Source: an uncultured Candidatus Neoarthromitus sp.
GTDB lineage: Bacteria; Bacillota; Clostridia; Clostridiales; Clostridiaceae
DNA length: 27,093 nt
NCBI GenBank assembly: GCA_937890765.1
Contig: CALADQ010000005.1
Location: 1-27,093, forward strand
Reading direction: 5' to 3'
Made by a program: the position numbers and the translations under genes. The notes beneath the pieces were generated by a model. That model had not been told where the DNA came from. It saw only the letters and a list, made by a program, of their open reading frames with translations, and did no database searches. The first letter of the stretch is position 1. Each line of letters starts with the position of its first letter. This document shows positions 7,132 through 16,214 of the stretch, in pieces.

Positions 7132-10100
7132 ATGAATGAAATTTTAAAATTGATTTTAGATAAAGAATCCATTTACGAAAGAGAATTGATTTACAAAAAT
7201 ATGATTTCAAATAAATTTAACGTGGTTGATAAAATTCCTATAATTTATAAAGTTAAAAATAAAGACGAGCTTTTAAACATACTTAATCGTGAAAAAATAG
7301 AAAATGATTTTTATGGAGAAAATTTTGGCGTACTATATCTTTTCATAAATCAATTAGATTTGATTCCCAAAATACAAAATGAATTAAATGGACAATTTAA
7401 TTTTGATTTTTCTTACCCAATAAATTTTCAAGATATAAATTCAAATTTCAATTCTTGCACTCTCGAGCTTTCCAATTCAAAAAATTTAACAGGCCAAGGC
7501 GTTGTAATTGCGTTTATAGATACGGGAATTGATTACACATTAGATGCTTTTAGAAATGAAGATGGAACCACACGTATTAAATATATTTACAATCCAAACA
7601 AAAATATTTTGTACAACTCTGAAGAAATTAATAGAGCTCTAAATTCAGAAAATCCTTTGGAAATTGTAAGCGAAACAGATTTGAAAGGACATGGAACAAA
7701 TGTTGCATCTCTAGCTTGTGCGGGTGGGAAAATTGAAAAAAATTTGTACGGCGTTGCACCTAAAAGTGAAATAATTAGCGTTAACACAACTTCGGATATA
7801 GATTCAACTCAAACTCTTTTTCATACAATCATGAAGTCTTTGGATTTTTTGGAGAAAAAACAAAAAGAGCATGGATTCCCTTTGGTTGTAAATTTAAGTT
7901 TTAGCACAAACTTTGGAGCTCACACAGGAAAAAGTATTTTGGATGATTACGTAAGCAATTTTGCTATGAACAAAAATATATCTGTTGTAGTTTCTGCTGG
8001 AAATGAAGGAGGAGCGGCTCATCATAAAAGCGGAATCATAACAGAGTTAGGCGAAGAAGTGAACATAGAAATTACAGGTGAACACAAATCCATTCCCATT
8101 TCCCTATACAAATGTATTTTGAGTGATATTTATATAAGCGTCAATTCTCCCAAAACGGGAAGCACTCAAAATTTAAAAATTTTGGAGGGAACTCAAGTTA
8201 TAAAACTTGGTGGCAATTCGATTACAATACTTTTCACAGGTCCAAATAATTACAACATGCAAGGAGATATACAAATAATTTTAAATTCTGACAGAAATGA
8301 ATATGTAGAGCAAGGAATTTGGAATATAAAATTAAGTTTAGCAAACGGATACGAAACAAAATACGATATGTGGCTCCCAATAACAGAATCAATAGGAAAT
8401 AAAACGAGATTTTTAGATCCAGATAATAACAACACCCTCGGTTCTCCCGCAACAGTTTTTAATGTTATTTCAGTTGGAAGTTACAATTATAGAACGGAAA
8501 CTGTTTCTATTTTTTCGGGGAGGGGAGAGCTTACTTCATGTTACTCTAACGTTAAACCAGATGTCTTAGCTCCAGGAGAAGAAGTTAGGGTAATTAATCC
8601 AGGTGGAAGAGTTTCAACAGTTTCAGGTACAAGTTTTTCTGCTCCAATTGTTTCAGGAATATGTGGGTTGTTAATGGAGTGGGGAATCGTTAAAAACAAT
8701 AAACCAAATTTGTATGGCGAAGTTATAAAATATTTTTTAGTTAGAGGTGCAACGCGATTGAGAAATATAAATTATCCAAATAATTCGTATGGATATGGTT
8801 TCGTTTGTGCATCAAGAAGTTTAAATGACATTGACGAAACAATTGCAAATGTTTTGAGCGATGCAAAAAATAATTTTGATGAAAGAGAAGATTTAAATTT
8901 ATTTAACTTCGATATGGTGAAATGGAAAATCTGTCCTTTAAATGTTTTTGACGACCCAACTAAAGCTGAGTTCATAGGAGTTGTAGATAAAAATTTTGAA
9001 CAAAAGAATTCAAGCATTTGCATTTATCCGTTGGAAAGTCAAACCGATGATGAAATTATTTCAATCATTTCAATTCCAATAGATGAAATAAAAGAATTGG
9101 AAGCGGAGTATCTCCTAAGTGAAAACATATTGATTAAAAAAACATATTTTTATTCGTCTTGCATTGAAAGTGTTTCTCCACTTACTGACAGTGGAATTTA
9201 TCAAACGCAGAATAATGAATATTTAAATTTAACGGGGCGTGATGTTATCGTTGGAATTATTGATACGGGAATTGATTATTTGAACAAAGAATTTATGGAT
9301 GAACTTGGCGAAACTAGAATTTTAGAAATTTGGGACCAAACAATTAAAGATGATAATTCAAATGGTGAAGTTCTTTTTGGAAAAGTTTATAAAAGAGAAC
9401 AAATTAACAACGCTATAAAACTTAAAGAAAATGGTGGAGATCCATACACGATTGTTCCTTCACGTGATACTGTTGGACATGGAACATCGATGGCGGGAAT
9501 AACTAGCGGAGCAGGAAATGGAAATGTAAAAGGAGGTGCGCCAAGTAGCAATCTTGCAATTGTAAAACTAAGAGAAATTTCAAACGAGTTTAGGGAATAT
9601 CTAGATTTTGAAATCAATGATATTCCAATATATAATGAGCTTCCTATTTATTTAGCATTAAGGTATTTAAAAAAATTAAAATCAAAATATAACAAGCCCA
9701 TGGTCGTTTTGATACCTCTTCAAACAAATGGTGGTGATCATTCAGGAAACACTATAATAGGAAATCAAATAACGAAATACTCAGAAAGTACAGGGTTTAT
9801 TGTGGTTGTTCCTTCTGGTAATCAAGCTAATAAACAAATTCACACAACTGGAATTGTTGAAAAAATAGGAGATGAGGGAGTGATAGAACTTTTTGTAGAC
9901 AAAGGACAAAGAAAATTAATTATTGATTTGTACATTGAAAATTTTGCAAAAGCATCATTAATTGTTGTTTCTCCTTCAGGTGAAAGAACTAATAAATTTA
10001 ATTTGAGCTTTGGAAGTGTTTTAAATTATAAATTTTTGTTTGAGCTTACAAAAATGAGGGTCATGTGCACCATAGAAAAAAATTCAATAGAGATGGTTCA

Positions 10101-10653
10101 ATATATAGAATTATTTTTTGAAGATTTAAAGCAAGGGTTGTGGCAAATAATTTTAGTTTCTGAAGACTCTAGAATTTTAAAATATAATGCTTATCTTGGG
10201 CTAAGAGAATTTTTGAGACAAGAAACAAAATTTTTAAATTCAAGTTCAAACAACACAGTAACCTCTCCTGCTACTTCTCGTTTGGCAATTTCAACTGCAT
10301 ATTATAATCAAAATTATACATCAATAGTTGCTGAATCTGGACAAGGTTACACATTAGATGGAAGAGTTTCACCAATTATTGCAACAGGTGGAATAGATAT
10401 TTTGACTACAGGAAAAAATGGAACTGAAAGAGTAATAAGTGGAAGTTCTGTTTCTGCTGCAGTTGCAACAGGTGGAATTGCTTTGATTTTAGAGTGGGGA
10501 ATCGTCCAAAAAAATATTATTCAATTAAACGCTTCGCTTATGATTTGGCTTTTAGTAAGTGCGGCTACTTTACCACGAAGTTATGTTTTCCCAAATAAAT
10601 ATTGGGGATATGGGTTGTTAAATATAAGAAACGTTTTTGAAATATTGAGGTAA
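7132..10653 (+). CDS. Fused double subtilase, CspBA-like spore germination protease
   Basis: The 1173-residue protein contains two S8 subtilisin-like proteases in one chain, each of the Csp type found in Clostridia. Csp proteases in spores activate the cortex hydrolase SleC during germination. Copy 1: prodomain about 1-110, Asp130 (AFIDTGID), His187 (GHGTNVAS), oxyanion Asn291 (SAGNEGG), Ser501 (GTSFSAP). Copy 2: prodomain-like about 600-690, Asp711 (IIDTGID), His783 (GHGTSMAG), Asn897 (PSGNQ), Ser1106 (GSSVSAA). Between Asn and Ser each copy carries a beta-rich insert (about 300-440 and 905-1045), matching the jelly-roll insert of Csp proteases. In C. difficile CspBA the second half has lost its triad; here both triads are present, although copy 2 has Ala for the usual Pro after the Ser. 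The ATG at 7132 has no strong ribosome binding site (GGTAGA only). No signal peptide, as usual for Csp. Confidence 0.88.
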   Translation: MNEILKLILDKESIYERELIYKNMISNKFNVVDKIPIIYKVKNKDELLNILNREKIENDFYGENFGVLYLFINQLDLIPKIQNELNGQFNFDFSYPINFQDINSNFNSCTLELSNSKNLTGQGVVIAFIDTGIDYTLDAFRNEDGTTRIKYIYNPNKNILYNSEEINRALNSENPLEIVSETDLKGHGTNVASLACAGGKIEKNLYGVAPKSEIISVNTTSDIDSTQTLFHTIMKSLDFLEKKQKEHGFPLVVNLSFSTNFGAHTGKSILDDYVSNFAMNKNISVVVSAGNEGGAAHHKSGIITELGEEVNIEITGEHKSIPISLYKCILSDIYISVNSPKTGSTQNLKILEGTQVIKLGGNSITILFTGPNNYNMQGDIQIILNSDRNEYVEQGIWNIKLSLANGYETKYDMWLPITESIGNKTRFLDPDNNNTLGSPATVFNVISVGSYNYRTETVSIFSGRGELTSCYSNVKPDVLAPGEEVRVINPGGRVSTVSGTSFSAPIVSGICGLLMEWGIVKNNKPNLYGEVIKYFLVRGATRLRNINYPNNSYGYGFVCASRSLNDIDETIANVLSDAKNNFDEREDLNLFNFDMVKWKICPLNVFDDPTKAEFIGVVDKNFEQKNSSICIYPLESQTDDEIISIISIPIDEIKELEAEYLLSENILIKKTYFYSSCIESVSPLTDSGIYQTQNNEYLNLTGRDVIVGIIDTGIDYLNKEFMDELGETRILEIWDQTIKDDNSNGEVLFGKVYKREQINNAIKLKENGGDPYTIVPSRDTVGHGTSMAGITSGAGNGNVKGGAPSSNLAIVKLREISNEFREYLDFEINDIPIYNELPIYLALRYLKKLKSKYNKPMVVLIPLQTNGGDHSGNTIIGNQITKYSESTGFIVVVPSGNQANKQIHTTGIVEKIGDEGVIELFVDKGQRKLIIDLYIENFAKASLIVVSPSGERTNKFNLSFGSVLNYKFLFELTKMRVMCTIEKNSIEMVQYIELFFEDLKQGLWQIILVSEDSRILKYNAYLGLREFLRQETKFLNSSSNNTVTSPATSRLAISTAYYNQNYTSIVAESGQGYTLDGRVSPIIATGGIDILTTGKNGTERVISGSSVSAAVATGGIALILEWGIVQKNIIQLNASLMIWLLVSAATLPRSYVFPNKYWGYGLLNIRNVFEILR

Positions 10654-10745
10654 AAATTTTAAAAAAATTTTTATGATGTCGTTGTATAAATTATTTTAAA
10701 GATGAAATAATGACAAATAAATATGACTACGGGGGTTGTTTCGGT

Positions 10746-11249
10746 ATGGATAATAACGCAAAAATTATTAAATTTGAGCAGAGCAGTGAATTTATTAAAA
10801 CAAAAGAAGACATTATAAATTATTTAAAAAATACAAACAGAATAGATTACGATGCGTTAATAAATGTTTTTAAAAATAATGACGATATTATTTTAAGCAG
10901 GAAAGAAATAATTTCACTTTTGAAAATAATAAATGATAAAAGTAATAATAGAAGATGTCCTTATTGCAATAGCAATTTAATATCAAGACATCAAAAATAT
11001 ACAAAATACAAAGACGGAGTTACTAAAGAGAGATTTAGATGCAAAGATTGTAGAAAAACTTTCTCTGATACAACCAACACGATTTTTCACAATGCAAAAC
11101 TTTCTTTTGAGAAAATACAATTGTGCGTTAAAGAAGTTAGCAATGAAAATACTATAAGAAGAGCTGCAAAAAATGTAAACATATCTGTTCCTACAGCTTT
11201 TTATATGAAACATAAAATTTTGGGAAGCAGAGAAGTTATAGAAATGTAG
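10746..11249 (+). CDS. Small zinc-ribbon/HTH protein like the N-terminus of IS1/IS1595-type transposases
   Basis: The protein has 167 residues from ATG 10746, chosen because GGGGG (10731-10735) lies 10 bases upstream; an in-frame ATG at 10710 would add 12 residues. After an uncharacterised N-terminal part (1-68), residues 69-112 form a zinc ribbon with CPYC (71-74) and CKDC (99-102). This runs into KTFSDTTNTIFHNAKLSFEK, the pattern that follows the ribbon in IS1595-like transposases. A helix-turn-helix follows (RRAAKNVNISVPTAFYMKHK). The protein then stops; there is no DDE/DDN catalytic domain in it or in the 58 bases before radA, and no terminal inverted repeats were seen. It is either a truncated transposase remnant or a domesticated DNA-binding regulator. 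The intact frame and ribosome binding site favour a functional protein. Confidence 0.75.
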   Translation: MDNNAKIIKFEQSSEFIKTKEDIINYLKNTNRIDYDALINVFKNNDDIILSRKEIISLLKIINDKSNNRRCPYCNSNLISRHQKYTKYKDGVTKERFRCKDCRKTFSDTTNTIFHNAKLSFEKIQLCVKEVSNENTIRRAAKNVNISVPTAFYMKHKILGSREVIEM

Positions 11250-11265
11250 AAAATAAATTTTTAAA

Positions 11266-11274
11266 TGATATAAT
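11266..11274 (+). promoter_or_regulatory. Predicted extended -10 promoter of radA
   Basis: TG-A-TATAAT is a perfect extended -10; the start would be near 11281, about 27 bases before the radA start codon. No -35 is seen, as is common for extended -10 promoters. Confidence 0.5.
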
Positions 11275-11307
11275 TAATTTACCTTTTGTTATTTGGTGGA
11301 GGTAAAT

Positions 11308-12699
11308 TTGAAAACTAAAGTTATATATATTTGTTCGAATTGTAAATTTGAGCAAGCTAAATGGATAGGTCGTTGTCCTAATTGTAATACTTGGAATTCT
11401 TTTGTGGAATCTGAAGTTTTGAAAAAAGGAAATTCTAAAAATCCTCATACGAGAAGAGAGAAAAATTTAAATAAAGCACAAAAACTTTCAGAAATAAAAG
11501 TCATTAATAGCGATAGAATTATAACTAATTTAATGGAATTTAATAGAGTTGTTGGCGGTGGAATTGTAAAGGATTCAATAACTATACTTGCAGCTAAGCC
11601 AGGAGCTGGAAAATCAACTTTATTACTCCAAGTAGCTTACGATATAGCTAGTAAAGGATACAAAGTTTTATATGCTTCAGGAGAAGAAAGTGAAAGTCAA
11701 ATAAAGAAAAGAGCTGAAAGAATTTTAGATGATGGAATGCAAGAAAATATTTGGATTTATTCAGATGTTTCGATGAATAATGTTTTAAATGTTATAAATG
11801 AGATAGATCCAGATTTTATAATTGTTGATAGCATACAAACTTTTGTTTTAGAAGAATATTCATCAAGGCCAGGTTCACCCATTCAGACTATGGAGTGTGC
11901 AAACGAACTTTTGAAAATAGCAAAAGATTTTAATAGACCGAGAGCGGTTATGATTGTTGGACAAATGACCAAAGAAGAAGAGCTTGCAGGTGTTAGAGCA
12001 CTTGAACATTTGGTTGATTGTGTTTTGATAATTGAAGGAGATAATTTAGAAGAATTGCGTTATTTGATTTGTTCCAAAAATAGATTTGGTAGTACTGGTG
12101 AGGTTGGATTTTTTACCATGACAGAAAAAGGTATGATATCAATAGATAATCCTTCTCAGTTTTTTATGACAAGAAGAGATAGTTCTGAACAAGTTTTTGG
12201 AAGTAGTCTTAGTGTGATAAAAGAGGGAAATAGATGTATAATAGTTGAAATAGAAAGTTTAGTTTCAAGTACCATGTCAATGTATCCATCTAGAATTGCT
12301 GATTGTTTGAATAAAGATCAATTAAATATATTAATTTCTGTTTTGGAACAAAGGGGAAATTTAAAATTAATAGATAAAAATGTAGTTATAAAAGCTACAG
12401 GTGGTTTAAAATTAAGGGAGCAATGTGTGAATTTAGCTATTATTATTAGCATTGTTTCTTCATTAAAGAATAAGTCAATAGATAATGGATACGTATTTAT
12501 AGGAGATGTTGGATTAACTGGAGAGATAAAAAGAGTTCCATCTATTAAATTAAGATTAAAAGAAGTTGATAGAATAGGATTTTCTAGAGCATATGTTCCA
12601 GAAGGTGAAGATTATTCTAATCTTAATTTTAAAAATATAGAATTGAGAAAGTTTAAGTATATTTCTCAAGTTATTAATGATGTTTTTAACGGTAAGTGA
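11308..12699 (+). CDS. radA: DNA repair and recombination ATPase RadA (Sms)
   Basis: The 463-residue protein is full length for RadA, a RecA-like hexameric DNA helicase that processes recombination intermediates. In order: an N-terminal zinc finger CSNC/CPNC (Cys 9, 12, 23, 26); a Walker A loop PGAGKST (Lys about 102; the usual form is PGIGKST, preceded here by AAK instead of GGD); Walker B FIIVDSIQT (Asp about 174); the RadA-specific KNRFGS motif (about 257-262); and a C-terminal Lon-like domain with FIGDVGLTGEIKRV. The start is TTG 11308 because GGAGG (11298-11302) is 5 bases before it; an upstream in-frame TTG at 11293 overlaps that site. It is flanked by its own promoter and terminator. 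Confidence 0.95.
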   Translation: MKTKVIYICSNCKFEQAKWIGRCPNCNTWNSFVESEVLKKGNSKNPHTRREKNLNKAQKLSEIKVINSDRIITNLMEFNRVVGGGIVKDSITILAAKPGAGKSTLLLQVAYDIASKGYKVLYASGEESESQIKKRAERILDDGMQENIWIYSDVSMNNVLNVINEIDPDFIIVDSIQTFVLEEYSSRPGSPIQTMECANELLKIAKDFNRPRAVMIVGQMTKEEELAGVRALEHLVDCVLIIEGDNLEELRYLICSKNRFGSTGEVGFFTMTEKGMISIDNPSQFFMTRRDSSEQVFGSSLSVIKEGNRCIIVEIESLVSSTMSMYPSRIADCLNKDQLNILISVLEQRGNLKLIDKNVVIKATGGLKLREQCVNLAIIISIVSSLKNKSIDNGYVFIGDVGLTGEIKRVPSIKLRLKEVDRIGFSRAYVPEGEDYSNLNFKNIELRKFKYISQVINDVFNGK

Positions 12700-12730
12700 T
12701 TACTATTTTTGTAGTTACTTACTTTTTTTT
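12692..12730 (+). terminator. Terminator overlapping the radA stop codon
   Basis: GTAAGTGATTAC (12692-12703) pairs with GTAGTTACTTAC (12711-12722), with two wobble pairs, around TATTTTT and is followed by eight T's. The TGA stop (12697-12699) lies in the left arm. Confidence 0.9.
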
Positions 12731-12836
12731 AATTTTTTACCCTATAAAATATAAAAAAATATAGAAATTTGATGTTTTAAATAAATAAAAATAACAAATA
12801 CTATTCAATATATTAATTGCGTTTTGAGGGAAGTGA

Positions 12837-14963
12837 ATGTTTTTTAATATGACACTTAAATTAAAAGTAATGTTATTTTGTTTAGTTGTTTTTATAGGGG
12901 GGATATTTGTATATTCTTTTGGAACTACTGTAATAGAAAAGAGGTACGTTGATAGAAGGATTGATGAGTTAAAGGGAAAAGTTCAAGTAACGTCAATTCA
13001 GTTGGAAAGAAATTTGGTTGATCTTGCTTTAGATTTGCAACTTATTGGTACAGTTCCAAGTGTACAGGATTTATTAACGCAAAATTATATTTCTCCTGAA
13101 CATAAAAACATTAGCAAGGACAATGCTTATTCTGTTATGAATTCATATGAAATTTTACAACAGGGAATTATTAATGGTTTAACTCTTGTTAATAGCAAGG
13201 GATTTATAGAAGTTTCTTCAGATAAAAATGTTGAGTCAAAAAATATAAAAGAGTTTTCTGATTCGATACATCAACTTGCAATGGGAAGAGATTATAATTT
13301 TATTTCGTATTTTAACACGTCTAAAAATGTACCACAAATTGTTTTAACTATAAAACTGAAAGATTATAGAGATGAAGATATTGGATATTTAATTGGATTA
13401 ATTGGAATTGATACGATACAAAAAATTATAGAAGATATGAAGATTGATATTACTTATGATAATTATGTTGAAATTTATAATTATGATAAGCAAGTTATTT
13501 ATTCTGAATTCAAAAATAAAAATGGTGATTATGTTGAAAGCGAAGATTTATTGACAAACATATCTAAGGTTGATGTTGGGAATCTTTTGTATGCAAACAA
13601 TATAAAAATTGGGCGTAAGAATTTTAAAATGATTACGTATTATATGGCAAATTTTAATTGGAAGATTTCTTATTTTGTTACAGAAAAATCTTTATTGTCT
13701 CAATTCTCAAATGATAGATTGTTTTTAAGTGCTATGTTCATGGTGTTTTTGATTTTCATGGTTTTTATTTTTTTGTTTACTCTGAAATTGATAGTTATAA
13801 AACCAATTTTTATAATAGAAGACCTTATTGAGAAAACTGCTCAATTTAATTTAATGGATAATTTTAGAGCGAAAAAGAATACAAAAGATGAGCTTACAAG
13901 TTTGTTTAACAACATTGTTAAAATGCGATTGGGTTTTAGAGACATTATAAAAATTATAAAGCTTATGACGATAGAGCTTAATTCTAAATTCAATGATATA
14001 GAATTATTGTCTATGGAGCTTAAAGATTCAACAATGATAACTTCATCTGAAACAGATAATTTGTATGCAGGTATGGAACAAACTAATGCTACTCTTCAAG
14101 AAATAACTGCTTCTTCAAAAGTTATTAATGATGAAATGTTTAACATAAAGACAAATGCAGAAAAAGGTTATGACAGTACTCAAGATATTTCAAGAAGAAC
14201 AAATTTAATTAAATCAAACATAATGACTTCAAAAGATAAGGCGATTGAGATTTATGAAAATGTTAAAAATGACCTTGAGGGCGCAATTAAAAAGTCGAAG
14301 GCCGTTGACGAAATCAATACTCTTACAGAATCAATTCTTAGCATAGCTAGTCAAACTAATTTATTGGCGTTAAATGCAGCCATTGAAGCAGCGAGAGCTG
14401 GCGAAGCTGGAAAAGGTTTTGCTGTTGTTGCGGAAGAAATTCGTACTCTTGCAGAAGAAAGTTCTGTAACGGCAAATAATATAAAGGACATTGCACAAAA
14501 TGTTAATACATCTATTGAAAGTCTTACAATGAGTTCAAGACAAATTTTAGATTTTATAGATAACAAAATAATTTTGGATTATGACAGTTTTATAAATAGC
14601 AGTGAAGAATATAGAAACGATACTTTCAAAATTAATGAGTTCATGAAAGACTTTTTGAACATTTCAAATAAAGTTAGTGATGCAGTTGAAACTATAGTTG
14701 GTTCTATAATGGAAATTTCTACGACAGTTAACACTGGAACTATTGGACTTTCAAATATTTCCGATAAAAATTTCCAAATCGTTGAAAAAATTGATAAGCT
14801 TAAAAAATTCATAAACGATAACAAAGATACCACAGGACGATTGAATGGAGTTATAAATAAATTTCACTTCACTGATGACATTGATATAAAAATTTTAGAA
14901 AGCAACCAGGATTATTATAATTCAGATAATGTTAAGGAAGAAAATAAAAAAAGTGAAAATTAA
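12837..14963 (+). CDS. Methyl-accepting chemotaxis protein
   Basis: The 708-residue membrane chemoreceptor has TM1 at about 10-30, an extracytoplasmic sensor of about 260 residues (31-292; length and pattern suggest a double Cache fold), TM2 at about 296-322, a HAMP-like linker (about 323-375) and a long coiled-coil signalling domain. The hairpin tip (about 495-545) carries the invariant QTNLLALNAAIEAARAGEAG and GFAVVAEEIRTLAEES. It would sense an external ligand and control the CheA kinase of flagellar motility. There is no C-terminal methyltransferase-tethering pentapeptide. Start ATG 12837 has GAGGG 6 bases upstream. The gene is followed after 18 bases by the MalY-like gene, suggesting one transcript. 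The ligand is unknown. Confidence 0.93.
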   Translation: MFFNMTLKLKVMLFCLVVFIGGIFVYSFGTTVIEKRYVDRRIDELKGKVQVTSIQLERNLVDLALDLQLIGTVPSVQDLLTQNYISPEHKNISKDNAYSVMNSYEILQQGIINGLTLVNSKGFIEVSSDKNVESKNIKEFSDSIHQLAMGRDYNFISYFNTSKNVPQIVLTIKLKDYRDEDIGYLIGLIGIDTIQKIIEDMKIDITYDNYVEIYNYDKQVIYSEFKNKNGDYVESEDLLTNISKVDVGNLLYANNIKIGRKNFKMITYYMANFNWKISYFVTEKSLLSQFSNDRLFLSAMFMVFLIFMVFIFLFTLKLIVIKPIFIIEDLIEKTAQFNLMDNFRAKKNTKDELTSLFNNIVKMRLGFRDIIKIIKLMTIELNSKFNDIELLSMELKDSTMITSSETDNLYAGMEQTNATLQEITASSKVINDEMFNIKTNAEKGYDSTQDISRRTNLIKSNIMTSKDKAIEIYENVKNDLEGAIKKSKAVDEINTLTESILSIASQTNLLALNAAIEAARAGEAGKGFAVVAEEIRTLAEESSVTANNIKDIAQNVNTSIESLTMSSRQILDFIDNKIILDYDSFINSSEEYRNDTFKINEFMKDFLNISNKVSDAVETIVGSIMEISTTVNTGTIGLSNISDKNFQIVEKIDKLKKFINDNKDTTGRLNGVINKFHFTDDIDIKILESNQDYYNSDNVKEENKKSEN

Positions 14964-14981
14964 TGTGTGGAAGGTGATGAA

Positions 14982-16124
14982 ATGGAATCTCTTAAAAAAA
15001 AGTATAATTATCAATATTCAAATTTAGATACGAGTAAATACGATTTGATAATGCACGAAATTGAAAAAATGTATTTTTTAAGTCCGAAGTCAGTTATGTT
15101 TGTTCTTCAAAATTATAATTTGTTTGAGCAACAAATTAATGGAGGATATTATGATAAGGAATCTTACAAAACTTTAATGTCGGCTCACTATATGCGTGAA
15201 TATGAATGGGAAATCGAACCAGAAAATATTCAGTATGTTCCAAGTGATGAAATTGCATACACGTTAATATTTGAATCTTTAACTAAGGTGAATGACAATG
15301 TTATAGTTCTTTCTCCTTTGGAAAAAATTTTGCGATATAAAATTTTAGCTTCAAGCAGAAATTTAATTTCAATCCCTTTGTCTTATGAAAATGATAAAGT
15401 AGAATTGGATTTTGATTTGTTGGAAGAATATTGTGCGAACGCAAAAGTTTTAGTAATAAGTAATCCTCATTATCCTTCAGGAAGATGTTTTACAGAAGAA
15501 GAATTAATTAAGCTTGGAAAGATTGCGCGAAAAAATAATTTGTGGATATTAAGTATTGAAGAGGGATATGAATTAACCAGAGATGGGATTAAATACGTTC
15601 CAATTTCTAAAGCTTTAGGAAACAGTAGCAACATTATAACTTATTTGAGTCCTTGCAAGATTTTGAATCTTATGGATAGCACAATGGGAAATTTAGTCAT
15701 TAACAATAAAAAATTTAGAGACTTTATGAAAGTGCAATTAAATGACAATAGTCGTTTTGCAATTAACGCAATCGATGTGGAAATCTTCAATATATATTAT
15801 AGCAGAATTGGTGCTTGGATAAAAAAATTGAAAGAATACATTAATTCTAATTTCGATTTATTTGATAAATATCTTGAAAAAATATTTGCTGGCAATCTCA
15901 AATTGGAGAAACCTGAAAGTGGAAGTTTAGCTTTTATAGATTTATCTAAATATGGATACATGCCAGAGGAATTGGAATATAGAATTTTAAAAAATGGTAA
16001 GCTCACTTTAAAATTTGGTGAAGAGATTGAAGGAAGTCTTCAAGGTAAAATTGCTATTAACATGGCTTATCCACGTGAAATGATAAAAGAAGCTCTTAAT
16101 CGAATAAGGATTTCGCTAAATTAA
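14982..16124 (+). CDS. MalY/PatB-like PLP-fold aminotransferase homologue, probably degenerate
   Basis: The 380-residue protein has the length and order of motifs of class I/II fold enzymes of the MalY/PatB (cystathionine beta-lyase) type. NPHYPSGR (about 161-168) matches the family NPHNPxGR, SPCKILNL (Lys about 226) matches the PLP-lysine segment, and INMAYPRE near the C-terminus matches the carboxylate-binding arginine motif. The conserved SDEIH, whose Asp holds the PLP ring nitrogen, reads SIEEG (about 191-195), so this aspartate is Ile. The N-terminal MWVADMDF motif and the PVYPPF loop are also not recognisable. It may therefore be a pseudo-enzyme or have a changed activity. Start ATG 14982 is preferred to GTG 14967 because AAGGTG (14971-14976) lies just upstream. 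It forms a likely operon with the chemoreceptor. Confidence 0.8.
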   Translation: MESLKKKYNYQYSNLDTSKYDLIMHEIEKMYFLSPKSVMFVLQNYNLFEQQINGGYYDKESYKTLMSAHYMREYEWEIEPENIQYVPSDEIAYTLIFESLTKVNDNVIVLSPLEKILRYKILASSRNLISIPLSYENDKVELDFDLLEEYCANAKVLVISNPHYPSGRCFTEEELIKLGKIARKNNLWILSIEEGYELTRDGIKYVPISKALGNSSNIITYLSPCKILNLMDSTMGNLVINNKKFRDFMKVQLNDNSRFAINAIDVEIFNIYYSRIGAWIKKLKEYINSNFDLFDKYLEKIFAGNLKLEKPESGSLAFIDLSKYGYMPEELEYRILKNGKLTLKFGEEIEGSLQGKIAINMAYPREMIKEALNRIRISLN

Positions 16125-16153
16125 AGTAAGTTTATAATTTTTGAAAATTAATT

Positions 16154-16179
16154 TATAATAGTTTTACAACATCCGATTG
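16154..16179 (+). promoter_or_regulatory. Possible flagellar (sigma-28) or sigma-A promoter of flagellin
   Basis: TCCGATTG (16172-16179) resembles the sigma-28 -10 GCCGATAA. The expected TAAA -35 is only approximated by TATAA (16154-16158). The same TATAAT could instead be a vegetative -10. It lies 35-60 bases before the flagellin ATG. Confidence 0.35.
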
Positions 16180-16214
16180 GTCAAATTTTCTATTTATATT
16201 AGGGAGGAGCTTCT

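Noticed and set aside
7119..7139. Six-codon ORF overlapping the Csp start
   Set aside because: Too short and without a ribosome binding site; most likely chance.
10654..10676. Terminator after the Csp gene
   Set aside because: The TAAAAATTT/AAATTTTTA repeat is entirely A/T and would be a weak hairpin; a functional terminator is not supported.
10654..11307. Complete insertion sequence
   Set aside because: There is no catalytic domain and no terminal inverted or target-site repeats around the zinc-ribbon gene.
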